A DNA stretch of 64,000 bases from Fibrobacteria bacterium AD312 (GTDB taxonomy: Bacteria > Fibrobacterota > Fibrobacteria > Fibrobacterales > Fibrobacteraceae), in the NCBI GenBank assembly GCA_001462345.1, contig LIUM01000005.1:1-64000 (forward strand). The letters are read 5' to 3'. Positions 44,763-53,595 of the stretch are shown one piece after another (within the stretch, counting starts at the first letter, position 1; each line of letters opens with the position of its first letter). The position numbers and the translations under genes are program-made. The notes beneath the pieces were generated by a model. It saw only the letters and a list, made by a program, of their open reading frames with translations. It was not told the origin of the DNA and did no database searches.

Positions 44763-45377
44763 ATGAATCGTGCAGAAAAGATCAATTTTATTGCAAGTAA
44801 GCTGGATGAATATTTTCCAAACCCACCTATTCCTTTGATTCATGAAGATGCGTACACCCTATTAATAGCCGTTCTATTAAGTGCGCAATGTACAGACGCT
44901 CGAGTCAATCAGGTCACCCCGATTCTTTTTAAGAAAGCTAAAACCCCAGAAGCCATGATCAAGTTAAAAGTGGAAACCATCATGGAAATCGTCAAACCTT
45001 GTGGCTTTTTTAGAACGAAAGGCACAAACATATTCAATTTATCAAAAATCCTAATCGAAAAGCACCAAGGGCAAGTGCCAAGATCATTTGAAGAACTAGA
45101 AGCTCTCCCTGGAGTAGGCCATAAAACGGCAAGTGTGGTGATGAGCCATGCTTTTAAAATCCCTGCTTTTCCAGTAGATACTCATATTCATCGCCTTGCA
45201 GCGCGCTTTGGACTTAGCAATGGAAGTTCTGTAGAACAAACAGAAAAAGATTTGAAAAAAATATTTCCAAAAGAAGAATGGGAAAAGCGCCATTTACAGT
45301 TCATCTATTTTGGGCGAAACTTTTGTAAAGCTCGTGGACACATCGTCTCAGAATGCCCAATTTGTAAAGTGCTCTAA
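44763..45377 (+). CDS. nth: Endonuclease III
   Basis: 204 residues. DNA glycosylase/AP lyase that removes oxidised pyrimidines. The helix-hairpin-helix LPGVGHKTASVV holds catalytic Lys121 and VDTHIHR holds catalytic Asp139. The C-terminus has Cys188, Cys198 and Cys201 (FCKARGHIVSECPICKVL), whereas the usual [4Fe-4S] pattern is Cys-x6-Cys-x2-Cys-x5-Cys. The protein stops three residues after the last Cys, so the fourth ligand is missing and the first spacing is longer. It ends 1 bp from the convergent UDP-xylose synthase gene. Confidence 0.93.
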   Translation: MNRAEKINFIASKLDEYFPNPPIPLIHEDAYTLLIAVLLSAQCTDARVNQVTPILFKKAKTPEAMIKLKVETIMEIVKPCGFFRTKGTNIFNLSKILIEKHQGQVPRSFEELEALPGVGHKTASVVMSHAFKIPAFPVDTHIHRLAARFGLSNGSSVEQTEKDLKKIFPKEEWEKRHLQFIYFGRNFCKARGHIVSECPICKVL

Positions 45378-45378
45378 A

Positions 45379-46317
45379 CTATACCCCTGAAGAAATCGAA
45401 CGATCAAAATAAGTAATCGTTTTAATAAGACCTTCTTCTAAAGAAACGACTGGTTCCCAATTTAATATTTCTTTTGCTTGTGAAATATCTGGGCGACGTT
45501 TTTGAGGGTCATCTCCAGGAAGTGGCTGGTAGACAATTTTGCTTTTACTTCCAGTTAAACGAATGACTTCTTCTGCAAGTTGAAGCATAGTGAATTCTGA
45601 AGGATTCCCTATATTAATAGGGCCAACTGTTTGTGTTTGATCCATCATGGAAATAAAGCCAGAGATTAAATCGTCGACATAACAGAAGCTACGTGTTTGT
45701 AAACCATTTCCATAAATGGTAATATCTTGACCTTGAAGCGCCTGCACAATAAAATTACTGACGACTCGACCGTCATTGGCAAGCATTCTTGGGCCATAAG
45801 TATTAAAGATTCGAACGATACGAATATCCACTTTATTTTGACGGTGGTAATCCATAAAAAGAGTTTCGGCAACTCGTTTGCCTTCGTCATAACAACTGCG
45901 AATCCCAATTGGATTGACATTACCCCAATAGCCTTCTTTCTGAGGGTGTTCTGTAGGATCGCCATATACTTCACTTGTACTTGCTTGAAGAATACGTGCA
46001 TGGACTCGTTTTGCAAGACCAAGCATGTGAATGGCTCCCATGACACTTGTCTTAATTGTCTTCACAGGGTTATGTTGGTAATGCACAGGGCTTGCTGGGC
46101 AAGCTAAATTAAAAATCAAATCAACTTCAAGAAGAATGGGTTCTGTAACATCATGGCGAATGATCTCAAATCGAGAGATATCTCTTAAATGCGCAATATT
46201 ATCCATGCGTCCAGTAAAAAAATTATCTAAACAAATCACTTCATGACCACTTGATAATAAGCGTTCACAAAGATGTGACCCTAAAAAGCCAGCTCCACCC
46301 GTCACGAGAATTCTCAT
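45379..46317 (-). CDS. UDP-glucuronate decarboxylase (UDP-xylose synthase)
   Basis: 312 residues. Short-chain dehydrogenase/reductase that converts UDP-glucuronate to UDP-xylose with bound NAD. The nucleotide site is [13 protein letters not shown] (6-18), and the active site has STSEVYGDP and Tyr143/Lys147 in [26 protein letters not shown] is typical of this family and separates it from UDP-glucose 4-epimerases. The start overlaps the coaX stop by 4 nt. UDP-xylose could feed envelope or exopolysaccharide synthesis by the nearby transferases. Confidence 0.92.
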   Translation of the reverse strand: MRILVTGGAGFLGSHLCERLLSSGHEVICLDNFFTGRMDNIAHLRDISRFEIIRHDVTEPILLEVDLIFNLACPASPVHYQHNPVKTIKTSVMGAIHMLGLAKRVHARILQASTSEVYGDPTEHPQKEGYWGNVNPIGIRSCYDEGKRVAETLFMDYHRQNKVDIRIVRIFNTYGPRMLANDGRVVSNFIVQALQGQDITIYGNGLQTRSFCYVDDLISGFISMMDQTQTVGPINIGNPSEFTMLQLAEEVIRLTGSKSKIVYQPLPGDDPQKRRPDISQAKEILNWEPVVSLEEGLIKTITYFDRSISSGV

Positions 46318-47126
46318 TCGTCATCTCCTTCTTCGTCAACAACAACAGCTCCCTCGCCATATAGAGCCACTAAACGGATGCCGTTTAATGTTAAGTACGG
46401 ATCATATGTATCTATACATTCTGTACGGCGAGCAATCGTTTTACCCCAACCCCCTGTTGCAAAAACAGGAATATTTTCTTTCGTGAATTCTTTTTTAATC
46501 AATGCCACAATCGATTCTAATTCGGCCTTAAAACCAAATAACAAACCCGAGCGGATGGCGTCATCTGTATTGTTTGCGATCAGATTTTCGGGCCATTCAA
46601 TGGTGACAGGCAATAATCGTGCGGCCTTTTCAGTTAAAACATCAAGACTGGCACTAATTCCAGGAATAATCAAACCACCAGCAAAACCACCATCTTTCAT
46701 GACATCAAAAGTGGTGGCTGTTCCCATATCCACAATAATGGCATCCGTATAACCACGTTCCCGAAGCGCAATCACGTTACAAAGTCGGTCTGAACCAGCC
46801 ATAGAAGGGTTCAAATAGGCAATCGGTAATTGAAGGCAATTATCCGAAGAAACGACCTGAACTGGTTTATCAAAAAGAAAAGTTAATGCTTTAATCCAAG
46901 GACGTTCTTGAGAAGGAACCACAGTACTCAAACCAACATGTGTTATTTGATTGGGTTTAATTTCAGAAAATCGAAGTAAACCACTCACTCGATTCAAAAC
47001 TTCATCTGACGTTGTGTTTGGTCGTGTCGTTAGGCGCCAGTGATCCACTACTTTATCGCCTCTAAAAATCCCAACAACGGTATGGGAGTTTCCAACATCA
47101 ACCACAAGAATAACGCCTTTTGTCAT
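46314..47126 (-). CDS. coaX: Type III pantothenate kinase
   Basis: 270 residues. Phosphorylates pantothenate, the first step of coenzyme A synthesis. The ASKHA-fold phosphate motifs are [14 protein letters not shown] (8-21) and [26 protein letters not shown] and [15 protein letters not shown] are family-typical. Last residues are acidic. The start overlaps the nadC stop by one base, and the stop overlaps the next gene by four. Confidence 0.95.
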   Translation of the reverse strand: MTKGVILVVDVGNSHTVVGIFRGDKVVDHWRLTTRPNTTSDEVLNRVSGLLRFSEIKPNQITHVGLSTVVPSQERPWIKALTFLFDKPVQVVSSDNCLQLPIAYLNPSMAGSDRLCNVIALRERGYTDAIIVDMGTATTFDVMKDGGFAGGLIIPGISASLDVLTEKAARLLPVTIEWPENLIANNTDDAIRSGLLFGFKAELESIVALIKKEFTKENIPVFATGGWGKTIARRTECIDTYDPYLTLNGIRLVALYGEGAVVVDEEGDDE

Positions 47127-47989
47127 TAAATCCTCATTGAAATATCAAGTGCTTTTACACTATGAGTTAAAGCCCCTACGGAGACAAAATCCACTCCAAT
47201 AGTTGCAATTTCACGCAGACGTTCTAAGTTCATATTACCACTTGCTTCTAATTGGACCTTATCGCCACTTTCACGAACAATTTGAACGGCTTTTGCCATC
47301 GTTTCATTGTCCATATTATCAAGCATGATTACATCAACACCTTGATGAAGTAAGCGTTTTAAATCGTCTAAATTTTCTACTTCTATTTCGACTCGAACAG
47401 AAGAATTATTATTCTTTTTGACTACAGCAAGCGCTTCTAAAACGCCACCGCAAGCGGCAATATGATTGTCCTTTACAAGAACCATATCAAAGAGACCCAT
47501 TCGGTGATTTAGTCCACCCCCTGCACGAACAGCATATTTTTGAAGCGTTCTAAAACCAGGAATTGTTTTACGAGTATCTAAAACGTGAGTGGAGCCCGCT
47601 TTTAATGCCTCCACATAACGAGCCGTAATGGTAGCCACACCAGAGAGTTGTTGAATGAAATTCAACAATGTACGCTCCCCAGTTAAAAGGGCTCTTGTAG
47701 TTCCAGAGAGTTCAGCGATTAAATCTCCAGCAACAACAGCATCGCCATCTTGTTTATAAAGTGTAACAGAAACAGTTTCTTTTAATTCTTGAAAAACAAG
47801 ATCAATAATAGATAAGCCCGCAAGAACACCTGACTCTTTTGCAATTAATCTGGCTTTTTGTTTTTGGTCCGCAGGAATTGTCCAAGCACTAGTGATATCT
47901 CCAGTACGCACATCTTCTTTTAAAGCAAGACGTATCATCGTTATAGCGTCTTCTACTGGAAAACTTTCGATTAGTTTTGAATTGGACAT
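47126..47989 (-). CDS. nadC: Nicotinate-nucleotide pyrophosphorylase (carboxylating)
   Basis: 287 residues. Converts quinolinate and PRPP to nicotinate mononucleotide in de novo NAD synthesis. Signatures include EDVRTGDITSAW, the basic site TRKTIPGFRTLQKYAVRAGGG, HRMGLFDMVLVKDNHIAACG and the barrel segments VEIEVENLDDL and DVIMLDNM. A coupled nadC-coaX pair is common; birA, sometimes found between them, is absent. Confidence 0.96.
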   Translation of the reverse strand: MSNSKLIESFPVEDAITMIRLALKEDVRTGDITSAWTIPADQKQKARLIAKESGVLAGLSIIDLVFQELKETVSVTLYKQDGDAVVAGDLIAELSGTTRALLTGERTLLNFIQQLSGVATITARYVEALKAGSTHVLDTRKTIPGFRTLQKYAVRAGGGLNHRMGLFDMVLVKDNHIAACGGVLEALAVVKKNNNSSVRVEIEVENLDDLKRLLHQGVDVIMLDNMDNETMAKAVQIVRESGDKVQLEASGNMNLERLREIATIGVDFVSVGALTHSVKALDISMRI

Positions 47990-47993
47990 AAAG

Positions 47994-49445
47994 CTATTGG
48001 GCTCCTTTACCTGTAATCACCACATAAACTGTACGGAATAAAATTTGAATATCAAGCACAAGAGACATGTTTTCATAATAATACATATCGTACTGTAATT
48101 TCTTTTGCACATCTTCAATGCTCGTATCATAATGATGACGTACTTGAGCCCAACCAGTCAAACCTGGTTTAATCTTCAATCGGCTAATATAAAAAGGCAC
48201 TTGTTCTCGAAGCTGTTCAATAAAAACGGCTCTTTCAGGCCTTGGCCCAACCATGCTCATATCGCCTTTCAACACGCATAGTAATTGAGGTAATTCATCA
48301 ATTCTTGCGCGACGTAAAAACATTCCTATACGAGTGATTCGAGGATCATTTTTTGTAGCCCACTGAGCTCCATTTTTTTCAGCATCCACTTTCATGGTTC
48401 TAAACTTATGAATCATAAAACGGCGGCCATATAAACCGACTCGTTCCTGGCTATAAAAGATAGGGCCTTTTGAATCTAATTTAATGGCAAGTGCAGCGAG
48501 CAAAGAGATAGGAGAAGAAAGAATCAATAAACCAAGAGCAATGATAACATCCATGACGCGCTTGACTCGCACTTGCCACAAAGGCATATTGAATGGGAAT
48601 AATTCTTGAAGTTCAAAACCGTGAACAAGGTTCGCCTTAAAATGGCCATGAACGACATTGTATAAATTCGGGATAATATAAATATGGACAGGTAAATCGC
48701 AAAGCCAAACTAAGATTCGCATGATCTCTTGAACAGAAGTACTATCATGAGAAATAATAATTCCTCTCACATGATTTTCACGCACAATACGAGGCAAATC
48801 TGAATATTTACCAAGCAATGGTAAATTAGCGTATTCTTTTGGCAACACTTGGTAACGCTCATCTACAAAGCCAATCACTTTTTGACCACGTTCAGGGGTA
48901 GCCATAAAAGAATCAGCCACACGAGCACCCATCTCTGTAGCGCCCAGAACAAGCATTCGATTCGCCCCAAAACCATTCCTTAGCAAGCGTCGTAAGAATA
49001 AATAGATCGACATCCGAAACGATACGACTAAGAAAAAGGCTAATAAGCCATAAGCAAAAATCCAAACAAAGCGAGAACCGTAAATATACCCTTCTGTTAA
49101 TGGCGCCGAGGCCATGATTTTGCCAATAAATTCACTTCCAAAAAGACCCACAATGAGGAATACAATTCCAAACAAAATGGTCATTAAAACATAAAGAGCT
49201 TGTTGAGTTCTTGAAAGTAAAAGCCAAGAGCGGTAAAGACCTGTTAAAAAGAAGAAAAATACCCAAGTGGCACTCAAAAGAAGGCCCGCTGGCAAATAAT
49301 CTAGCAGTTGCCTAGTAGTATCTAATTTATCTGCAATCCAGCCACTGTAAAACTGAACCCAAAATGCGATTACAAAACAAATGGAAAACGCAATAAAGTC
49401 AGATATTACTAGTAAGGTCCGTTCTAGAGTAGTTGCTCGAAACAT
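47994..49445 (-). CDS. Undecaprenyl-phosphate sugar-1-phosphate transferase (polyisoprenyl-phosphate hexose-1-P transferase family)
   Basis: 483 residues. Five N-terminal membrane helices, a Rossmann-like middle domain (LVLGATEMGARVADSFM), then a catalytic PglC-like domain: KRVMDVIIALGLLILSSPIS, GPIFYSQERVGLYGRRFMIH, KFRTM, RRARIDELPQL and KGDMSMVGPRPER. It transfers a sugar phosphate from a nucleotide sugar to undecaprenyl phosphate, starting synthesis of a repeat-unit polysaccharide. It ends in VITGKGAQ, similar to the end of the other sugar transferase at 52017. Confidence 0.92.
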   Translation of the reverse strand: MFRATTLERTLLVISDFIAFSICFVIAFWVQFYSGWIADKLDTTRQLLDYLPAGLLLSATWVFFFFLTGLYRSWLLLSRTQQALYVLMTILFGIVFLIVGLFGSEFIGKIMASAPLTEGYIYGSRFVWIFAYGLLAFFLVVSFRMSIYLFLRRLLRNGFGANRMLVLGATEMGARVADSFMATPERGQKVIGFVDERYQVLPKEYANLPLLGKYSDLPRIVRENHVRGIIISHDSTSVQEIMRILVWLCDLPVHIYIIPNLYNVVHGHFKANLVHGFELQELFPFNMPLWQVRVKRVMDVIIALGLLILSSPISLLAALAIKLDSKGPIFYSQERVGLYGRRFMIHKFRTMKVDAEKNGAQWATKNDPRITRIGMFLRRARIDELPQLLCVLKGDMSMVGPRPERAVFIEQLREQVPFYISRLKIKPGLTGWAQVRHHYDTSIEDVQKKLQYDMYYYENMSLVLDIQILFRTVYVVITGKGAQ

Positions 49446-49460
49446 AAAATTCCTTTTTCT

Positions 49461-50741
49461 CTACATTAAAAAACGAATCACCTGACTTTTATTCGAAACA
49501 CTTTCTAATGCATCAATGCATGCAATTGCAGAACTAATCTTTTTTTCTTTTGTTTTCTCTGTAATCACCACGATGCTTACTTTTCCTGGGTCTTTTACAT
49601 CTTTTTGTATAATAGACTCAATCGAAATTTGATTTTGAGCAAGGATGCTAGTAATGCTTGCTAAAACGCCACAAGAATCTTGTGTTGTAAAACGGAAATA
49701 ATAACGAGCCTCTGTTTCTTCAATAGGAACAAGATCAGCCTCATTCTCTTTCTGAAACCAACCCATTGGAATAGATTCTCTTTTACCAGCGGAACGAGCA
49801 AGAGAAACGAGATCGGCAACAACAGCACTTGCCGTAGGTAAACGACCAGCACCTGCACCTGTTTGTAAAGTAGGGCCTAAATTATCACATTCTAAAAATA
49901 CGGCGTTTAACACCCCATTCACACTAGAAAGCAAATGATCATTAGGCACAAGACAAGGATGGACACGAGCGTCCACTCGATCGCCTGCTGCATGATAAAT
50001 ACCTAGTAATTTAATAGAGCAATCTAATTCTTTGGCATAAGCAATGTCGGCACTCGTAATGCTTGAAACCCCAGTCACATGAATCTTTTCAAAATCCACA
50101 TGTTTTTTGCTGCATAAGCTTGCAAGCAAAGCGGTTTTATGAGCAGAATCAATCCCTTCAATATCAAACGTAGGGTCTGCCTCGGCATAACCTTTAGCCT
50201 GAGCGTCTTTTAAGACACTTTCAAAGGAAAGGGCTTCTTTTGACATTCGAGTTAAAATGTAATTACAGGTACCATTGATAATGCAGCTTAAATGCTCAAT
50301 TTTACTACCAACAAAACCTTCTTGAATACTTCTGATAATTGGAATACCACCACCGACAGCGGCTTCAAAAAGAATATGACAACCCTTTTGTTCTGCTAAA
50401 GGAAATAATTCATGTCCATACTTTGCAAGAAGAGCTTTATTGGCGGTAACGACGTGTTTCCCTTCATTTAATGCGGCCGTAATCCACTTTCGTGGCATTT
50501 CATAGCCACCAGCTAATTCGACTAAAACATCAATCGAAGGATCCTTAATCATTTCGTTTGCATTTGTAGTGACGGCATAACCTCTAGCTTTATATGGAGC
50601 CACTTCTTCTTCTGATTTTGCACAAATACAAGCAAGCTCTAAATCTAAACCAAGTTCTTCTTTATATGACTTTGATTTTAACTCGAGAATATCAATTACT
50701 CCACCACCAACAGTGCCAGCACCAATTAATCCAATACGCAT
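49461..50741 (-). CDS. hom: Homoserine dehydrogenase with ACT domain
   Basis: 426 residues. Start at 50741 (MRIGLIGAGTVGGGV) with GGAG 6 nt upstream; an upstream in-frame ATG at 50852 is inside the neighbour's promoter region. It reduces aspartate semialdehyde to homoserine for Thr and Met. The NAD(P) site is GLIGAGTVGGGV; VVTANKALLAKYG and CNYILTRMSKEALSFE, with AKGYAEADPTFDIEGID, are the catalytic region; an ACT domain covers about 350-426 and should give Thr feedback. It is the only amino-acid gene between the two sugar transferases, and starts 15 bp upstream of the first. Confidence 0.96.
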   Translation of the reverse strand: MRIGLIGAGTVGGGVIDILELKSKSYKEELGLDLELACICAKSEEEVAPYKARGYAVTTNANEMIKDPSIDVLVELAGGYEMPRKWITAALNEGKHVVTANKALLAKYGHELFPLAEQKGCHILFEAAVGGGIPIIRSIQEGFVGSKIEHLSCIINGTCNYILTRMSKEALSFESVLKDAQAKGYAEADPTFDIEGIDSAHKTALLASLCSKKHVDFEKIHVTGVSSITSADIAYAKELDCSIKLLGIYHAAGDRVDARVHPCLVPNDHLLSSVNGVLNAVFLECDNLGPTLQTGAGAGRLPTASAVVADLVSLARSAGKRESIPMGWFQKENEADLVPIEETEARYYFRFTTQDSCGVLASITSILAQNQISIESIIQKDVKDPGKVSIVVITEKTKEKKISSAIACIDALESVSNKSQVIRFLM

Positions 50742-50844
50742 AAAGGTCTCCGATCTAAAAATACGGTCACAAGATAGAAAAACAGCGGAAATAAAGCAGT
50801 ATTTTTTCTCACAAAGAAGATATAAAAAGTTTATATTTGTAGAC

Positions 50845-52017
50845 GTGAGCAACGATTCGACTAAAAACCATTTGGATTCTTTGATTTCTTCTCAAAACCT
50901 TGGGAATCCCATCTACCCTGCCAAATTATTCCAGGCAAGACTTAAAGAGGAATTTTTAAGAACAAATCGAATTCAAAGACCGTTTCTTTATATTAAAATT
51001 TTTGCCCGTCAGTTTGATATTTTTGGCTGGGCTAAACCAGACGACATTATCTTACGAACTTGGAGCATTTGCGTTTTATCCATGCTCTCTCAAACCAAAT
51101 TCACCGATGTTGTCGGTTATCTTTCCGAAGGGAGTGGTCTTGGGTTAATTCTACTAGATTCTGATGTTTCTACACTGGAACAAATCCGTAAACAAATGCT
51201 TCGCAATCTTCATGATGCGAACTTGCTCTCTCAGCTTCGAGAAAACAAGCCCAAGGCTCCTGTATTTAAGGCCTACGTTTATACAGGTCTTTTAGAGAAA
51301 AAAGACCAAGAACTGGATTCCACCATTGAAGAATTCAACAAAAGCAGCCAAGGGTTTATAGCTCTTTCTAGATTATTTTATTCAAATGTCATGCACCATA
51401 GCCAAAAAAATGTTTTGCGCTATATCATTAAACGAACAGTAGATCTTTCTTGTGCTATTATAGCTCTTCTCCTTTTATCTCCTCTGCTTTTAATCATTGC
51501 TCTAGCGGTCAAAATCAGTGATCACAAAGGCCCTATTATTTTTAAGCAAACTCGTGTGGGTAAAAACGGAAAACTCTTTACCATGTATAAATTCAGAAGC
51601 ATGTACGCCGATGCCGAAGAGCGAAAAGCGGCTCTCCAAGAGTACAACGAATCTGGCGGCCCCACATTTAAAATGAAAAACGACCCTCGCATTTATCCTT
51701 TTGGTCGTATCTTACGCAAGTTTAGTTTAGATGAACTTCCTCAGTTATTTAATATTTTAAAAGGCGATATGTCTGTTGTTGGTCCAAGGCCTCCTGTTCC
51801 TGCAGAAGTCGCTGAATATTTGCCTTGGCATAAGATGCGCCTTTCAGTTACTCCTGGGCTCACTTGTTTTTGGCAAGTCAGTGGCAGAAGTAATGTTACC
51901 TTTGAAGAATGGATGCGTCTTGATAATCAATACGTACGTCACGGCAATTTTGGAGTAGACGCCCAATTGATTGCAAAAACTTTTAAAGTCGTAATCAAAG
52001 GCGATGGGGCTTATTAA
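50845..52017 (+). CDS. Sugar transferase (bacterial sugar transferase domain) with unusual N-terminus
   Basis: About 390 residues from GTG 50845; the start is uncertain because no clear ribosome site precedes it. The C-terminal half has one membrane helix (TVDLSCAIIALLLLSPLLLI) and the PglC-like catalytic domain: GPIIFKQTRVGKNGKLFTMY, KFRSM, RKFSLDELPQLFNILKGDMS, VVGPRPPVP and the final IKGDGAY. The N-terminal 190 residues lack the usual membrane helices and show a soluble alpha/beta pattern (FLYIKIFARQFDIF, SEGSGLGLILLDSDVSTLEQ) somewhat like a degenerate GGDEF domain. Divergent from hom. Confidence 0.85.
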   Translation: MSNDSTKNHLDSLISSQNLGNPIYPAKLFQARLKEEFLRTNRIQRPFLYIKIFARQFDIFGWAKPDDIILRTWSICVLSMLSQTKFTDVVGYLSEGSGLGLILLDSDVSTLEQIRKQMLRNLHDANLLSQLRENKPKAPVFKAYVYTGLLEKKDQELDSTIEEFNKSSQGFIALSRLFYSNVMHHSQKNVLRYIIKRTVDLSCAIIALLLLSPLLLIIALAVKISDHKGPIIFKQTRVGKNGKLFTMYKFRSMYADAEERKAALQEYNESGGPTFKMKNDPRIYPFGRILRKFSLDELPQLFNILKGDMSVVGPRPPVPAEVAEYLPWHKMRLSVTPGLTCFWQVSGRSNVTFEEWMRLDNQYVRHGNFGVDAQLIAKTFKVVIKGDGAY

Positions 52018-52100
52018 ACGATTTCCTCTATTGATTAAAGGCGATGGGGCTTATTAAGCAACGGCGTCTATTAATCAAAGACGACAACGCCTTAAGTAAT
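51994..52100 (+). repeat. 40-bp tandem repeat, about 2.7 copies, covering the gene end
   Basis: Units start at 51994, 52034 and 52074, exactly 40 bp apart. Copies 1 and 2 share ATCAAAGGCGATGGGGCTTA (with one difference) followed by TTAA and TCTATT. The third is degenerate. Copy 1 holds the last codons and stop of the sugar transferase; copy 2 repeats these codons (IKGDGAY plus stop) in another frame. Confidence 0.85.
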
Positions 52101-52139
52101 TTTTCTCGTTATATCGACTCAAAACAATTCAAAAAAAGA

Positions 52140-52166
52140 AAACCCTAAATCATCAATTTAGGGTTT
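52140..52166 (-). terminator. Bidirectional terminator between the sugar transferase and ilvE
   Basis: AAACCCTAAAT/ATTTAGGGTTT stem of 11 bp with a 5-nt loop. The minus strand continues with TCTTTTTTT, so it mainly ends ilvE, and may also stop the rightward sugar transferase transcript. Confidence 0.9.
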
Positions 52167-52193
52167 CTTATTTTGTGAACTTTAATTAAAGAA

Positions 52194-53216
52194 TTACTTA
52201 AAATCAATCACTTCTGTCCAACCAAATGGATCTGGACTTTCGCCAAATTGAATTGCAGTATATTCTTTGTAAAGATGAGTACAGACTGGGCCAGCTTCTC
52301 CATTACCGTATGTGAATTCTTTACCTGCAACTGGATCCACAATGCGTTTGATTGGGGTAATCACCGCTGCTGTACCACATTCAGCCGTTTCATCAAATTC
52401 AGCGAGCTCTTCAAATGGAACTGGACGACGTTCGACTTCGTAGCCTAAATGAGTGGCAAGCTGTTGTAAGCTCATGTTTGTAATCGAAGGCAAAACACTT
52501 TCTGATTTAGGCGTAATATACTTTTTCCCTTTGATTCCAAAGAAATTAGCAGGGCCACATTCATCAATATATTTCTTCTCACGAGCATCTAAATAGATGG
52601 TCGAAGAAAAGCCTTTTTGTTTAGCTAATTCTAAAGACATTAAGCTAGCAGCATAATTACCACCGACTTTAACCGTTCCTGTACCCAGAGGAGCAGCGCG
52701 ATCAAAATCACGGCAAATCATCATATCCACAGGCTTAAAACCGTCCTTAAAATAAGGGCCCACAGGCATTACAAACATAATTAACAAATATTCTTTTGAA
52801 GGACGCACGCCAATTTCAGCGCCCGTACCAATCAAAAGAGGACGAATATAAAGAGTAGCTCCATAACCATAAGGAGGGATAAAACGACGATTCAATTGAA
52901 TCACCTGTTTAACCATTTCATGAAAAAGCTCAACAGGAGGAGGCGCCATTAATACACGTTCAGCGGTACGCTGCATACGCTTCGCGTTTTCTTCACAACG
53001 GAAAATTCGAACTTGACCATCTTTTCCAGTATATGCTTTTAAACCTTCAAAACCTTCTTGACCGTAATGAAGACTTGTTGCTGCCATGTGCATATTAATC
53101 GTATTAGACGAAGAGACTTCTATTTTCCCCCAAGAACCATTGCGATAATAGCACCGAACATTATAATCCGTTTCTGAAAAGCCAAAAGGAATGTTTTTCC
53201 AATCGATTTCTTGCAT
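52194..53216 (-). CDS. ilvE: Branched-chain amino acid aminotransferase
   Basis: 340 residues, fold-type IV PLP enzyme for the last step of Val, Leu and Ile synthesis. Signatures: LHYGQEGFEGLKAYTGKDG with IFRCEENAKRM, VKVGGNYAASL containing the PLP Lys, YLDAREKKYIDECGPANFFG and AECGTAAVITPI. Length and eukaryote-like long form fit the IlvE type II class. The ribosome site AGGTAGG lies somewhat far upstream of the ATG. Confidence 0.95.
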   Translation of the reverse strand: MQEIDWKNIPFGFSETDYNVRCYYRNGSWGKIEVSSSNTINMHMAATSLHYGQEGFEGLKAYTGKDGQVRIFRCEENAKRMQRTAERVLMAPPPVELFHEMVKQVIQLNRRFIPPYGYGATLYIRPLLIGTGAEIGVRPSKEYLLIMFVMPVGPYFKDGFKPVDMMICRDFDRAAPLGTGTVKVGGNYAASLMSLELAKQKGFSSTIYLDAREKKYIDECGPANFFGIKGKKYITPKSESVLPSITNMSLQQLATHLGYEVERRPVPFEELAEFDETAECGTAAVITPIKRIVDPVAGKEFTYGNGEAGPVCTHLYKEYTAIQFGESPDPFGWTEVIDFK

Positions 53217-53595
53217 AAAAGATGCCTACCTGAAAAGAATGAAACAATGGTTAAAAAATACATTTATCCCCATTCTTTTGGCAAAAGAGGGGTTAAAAAA
53301 TGAGAAAAAAATTGTTTCTGAAGTTATTTCTTACAAAAATCACAAGTATTTCAGTCCATCCTTATATAAAATAGGGCCAAGTTACAGCACTTGACTCATG
53401 AAGTCTTTTTGTTACACTTAATCTTGATTCCACCATTTTTTATGACAAACGATTGCAAAGTGTTAAATCCTATCCCTTAATTAGTTAAATCCCTTATTAT
53501 TATTCTCTTTTTTTTGTTCAGGGGGATACAAGGAAGCTCCTATTTTTTTTATTATTCAGGCGTTTGCTCACCTTTTAACCTACATAGGATTTCAG
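53217..53595. other. Divergent intergenic region, ilvE / aminotransferase
   Basis: 379 bp without a gene. The right half carries a good sigma70-type promoter for the rightward genes (53391-53418), giving a leader of about 170 nt with no hairpin-plus-T-run, T-box or riboswitch core that I recognise. The left half must hold the ilvE promoter; TTGCCA with TGTATT around 53246-53280 on the minus strand is a weak candidate. Confidence 0.7.
53391..53418 (+). promoter_or_regulatory. Sigma70-type promoter of the aminotransferase-gltA operon
   Basis: TTGACT (53391-53396), 16-nt spacer, TACACT (53413-53418). Transcription would start near 53425, about 170 nt upstream of the first ATG. Confidence 0.6.

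Noticed and set aside
53217-53595. Amino-acid riboswitch, T-box or attenuator ahead of ilvE or the aminotransferase
   Set aside because: No leader peptide with regulatory codons, no T-box core and no terminator/antiterminator pair could be seen.
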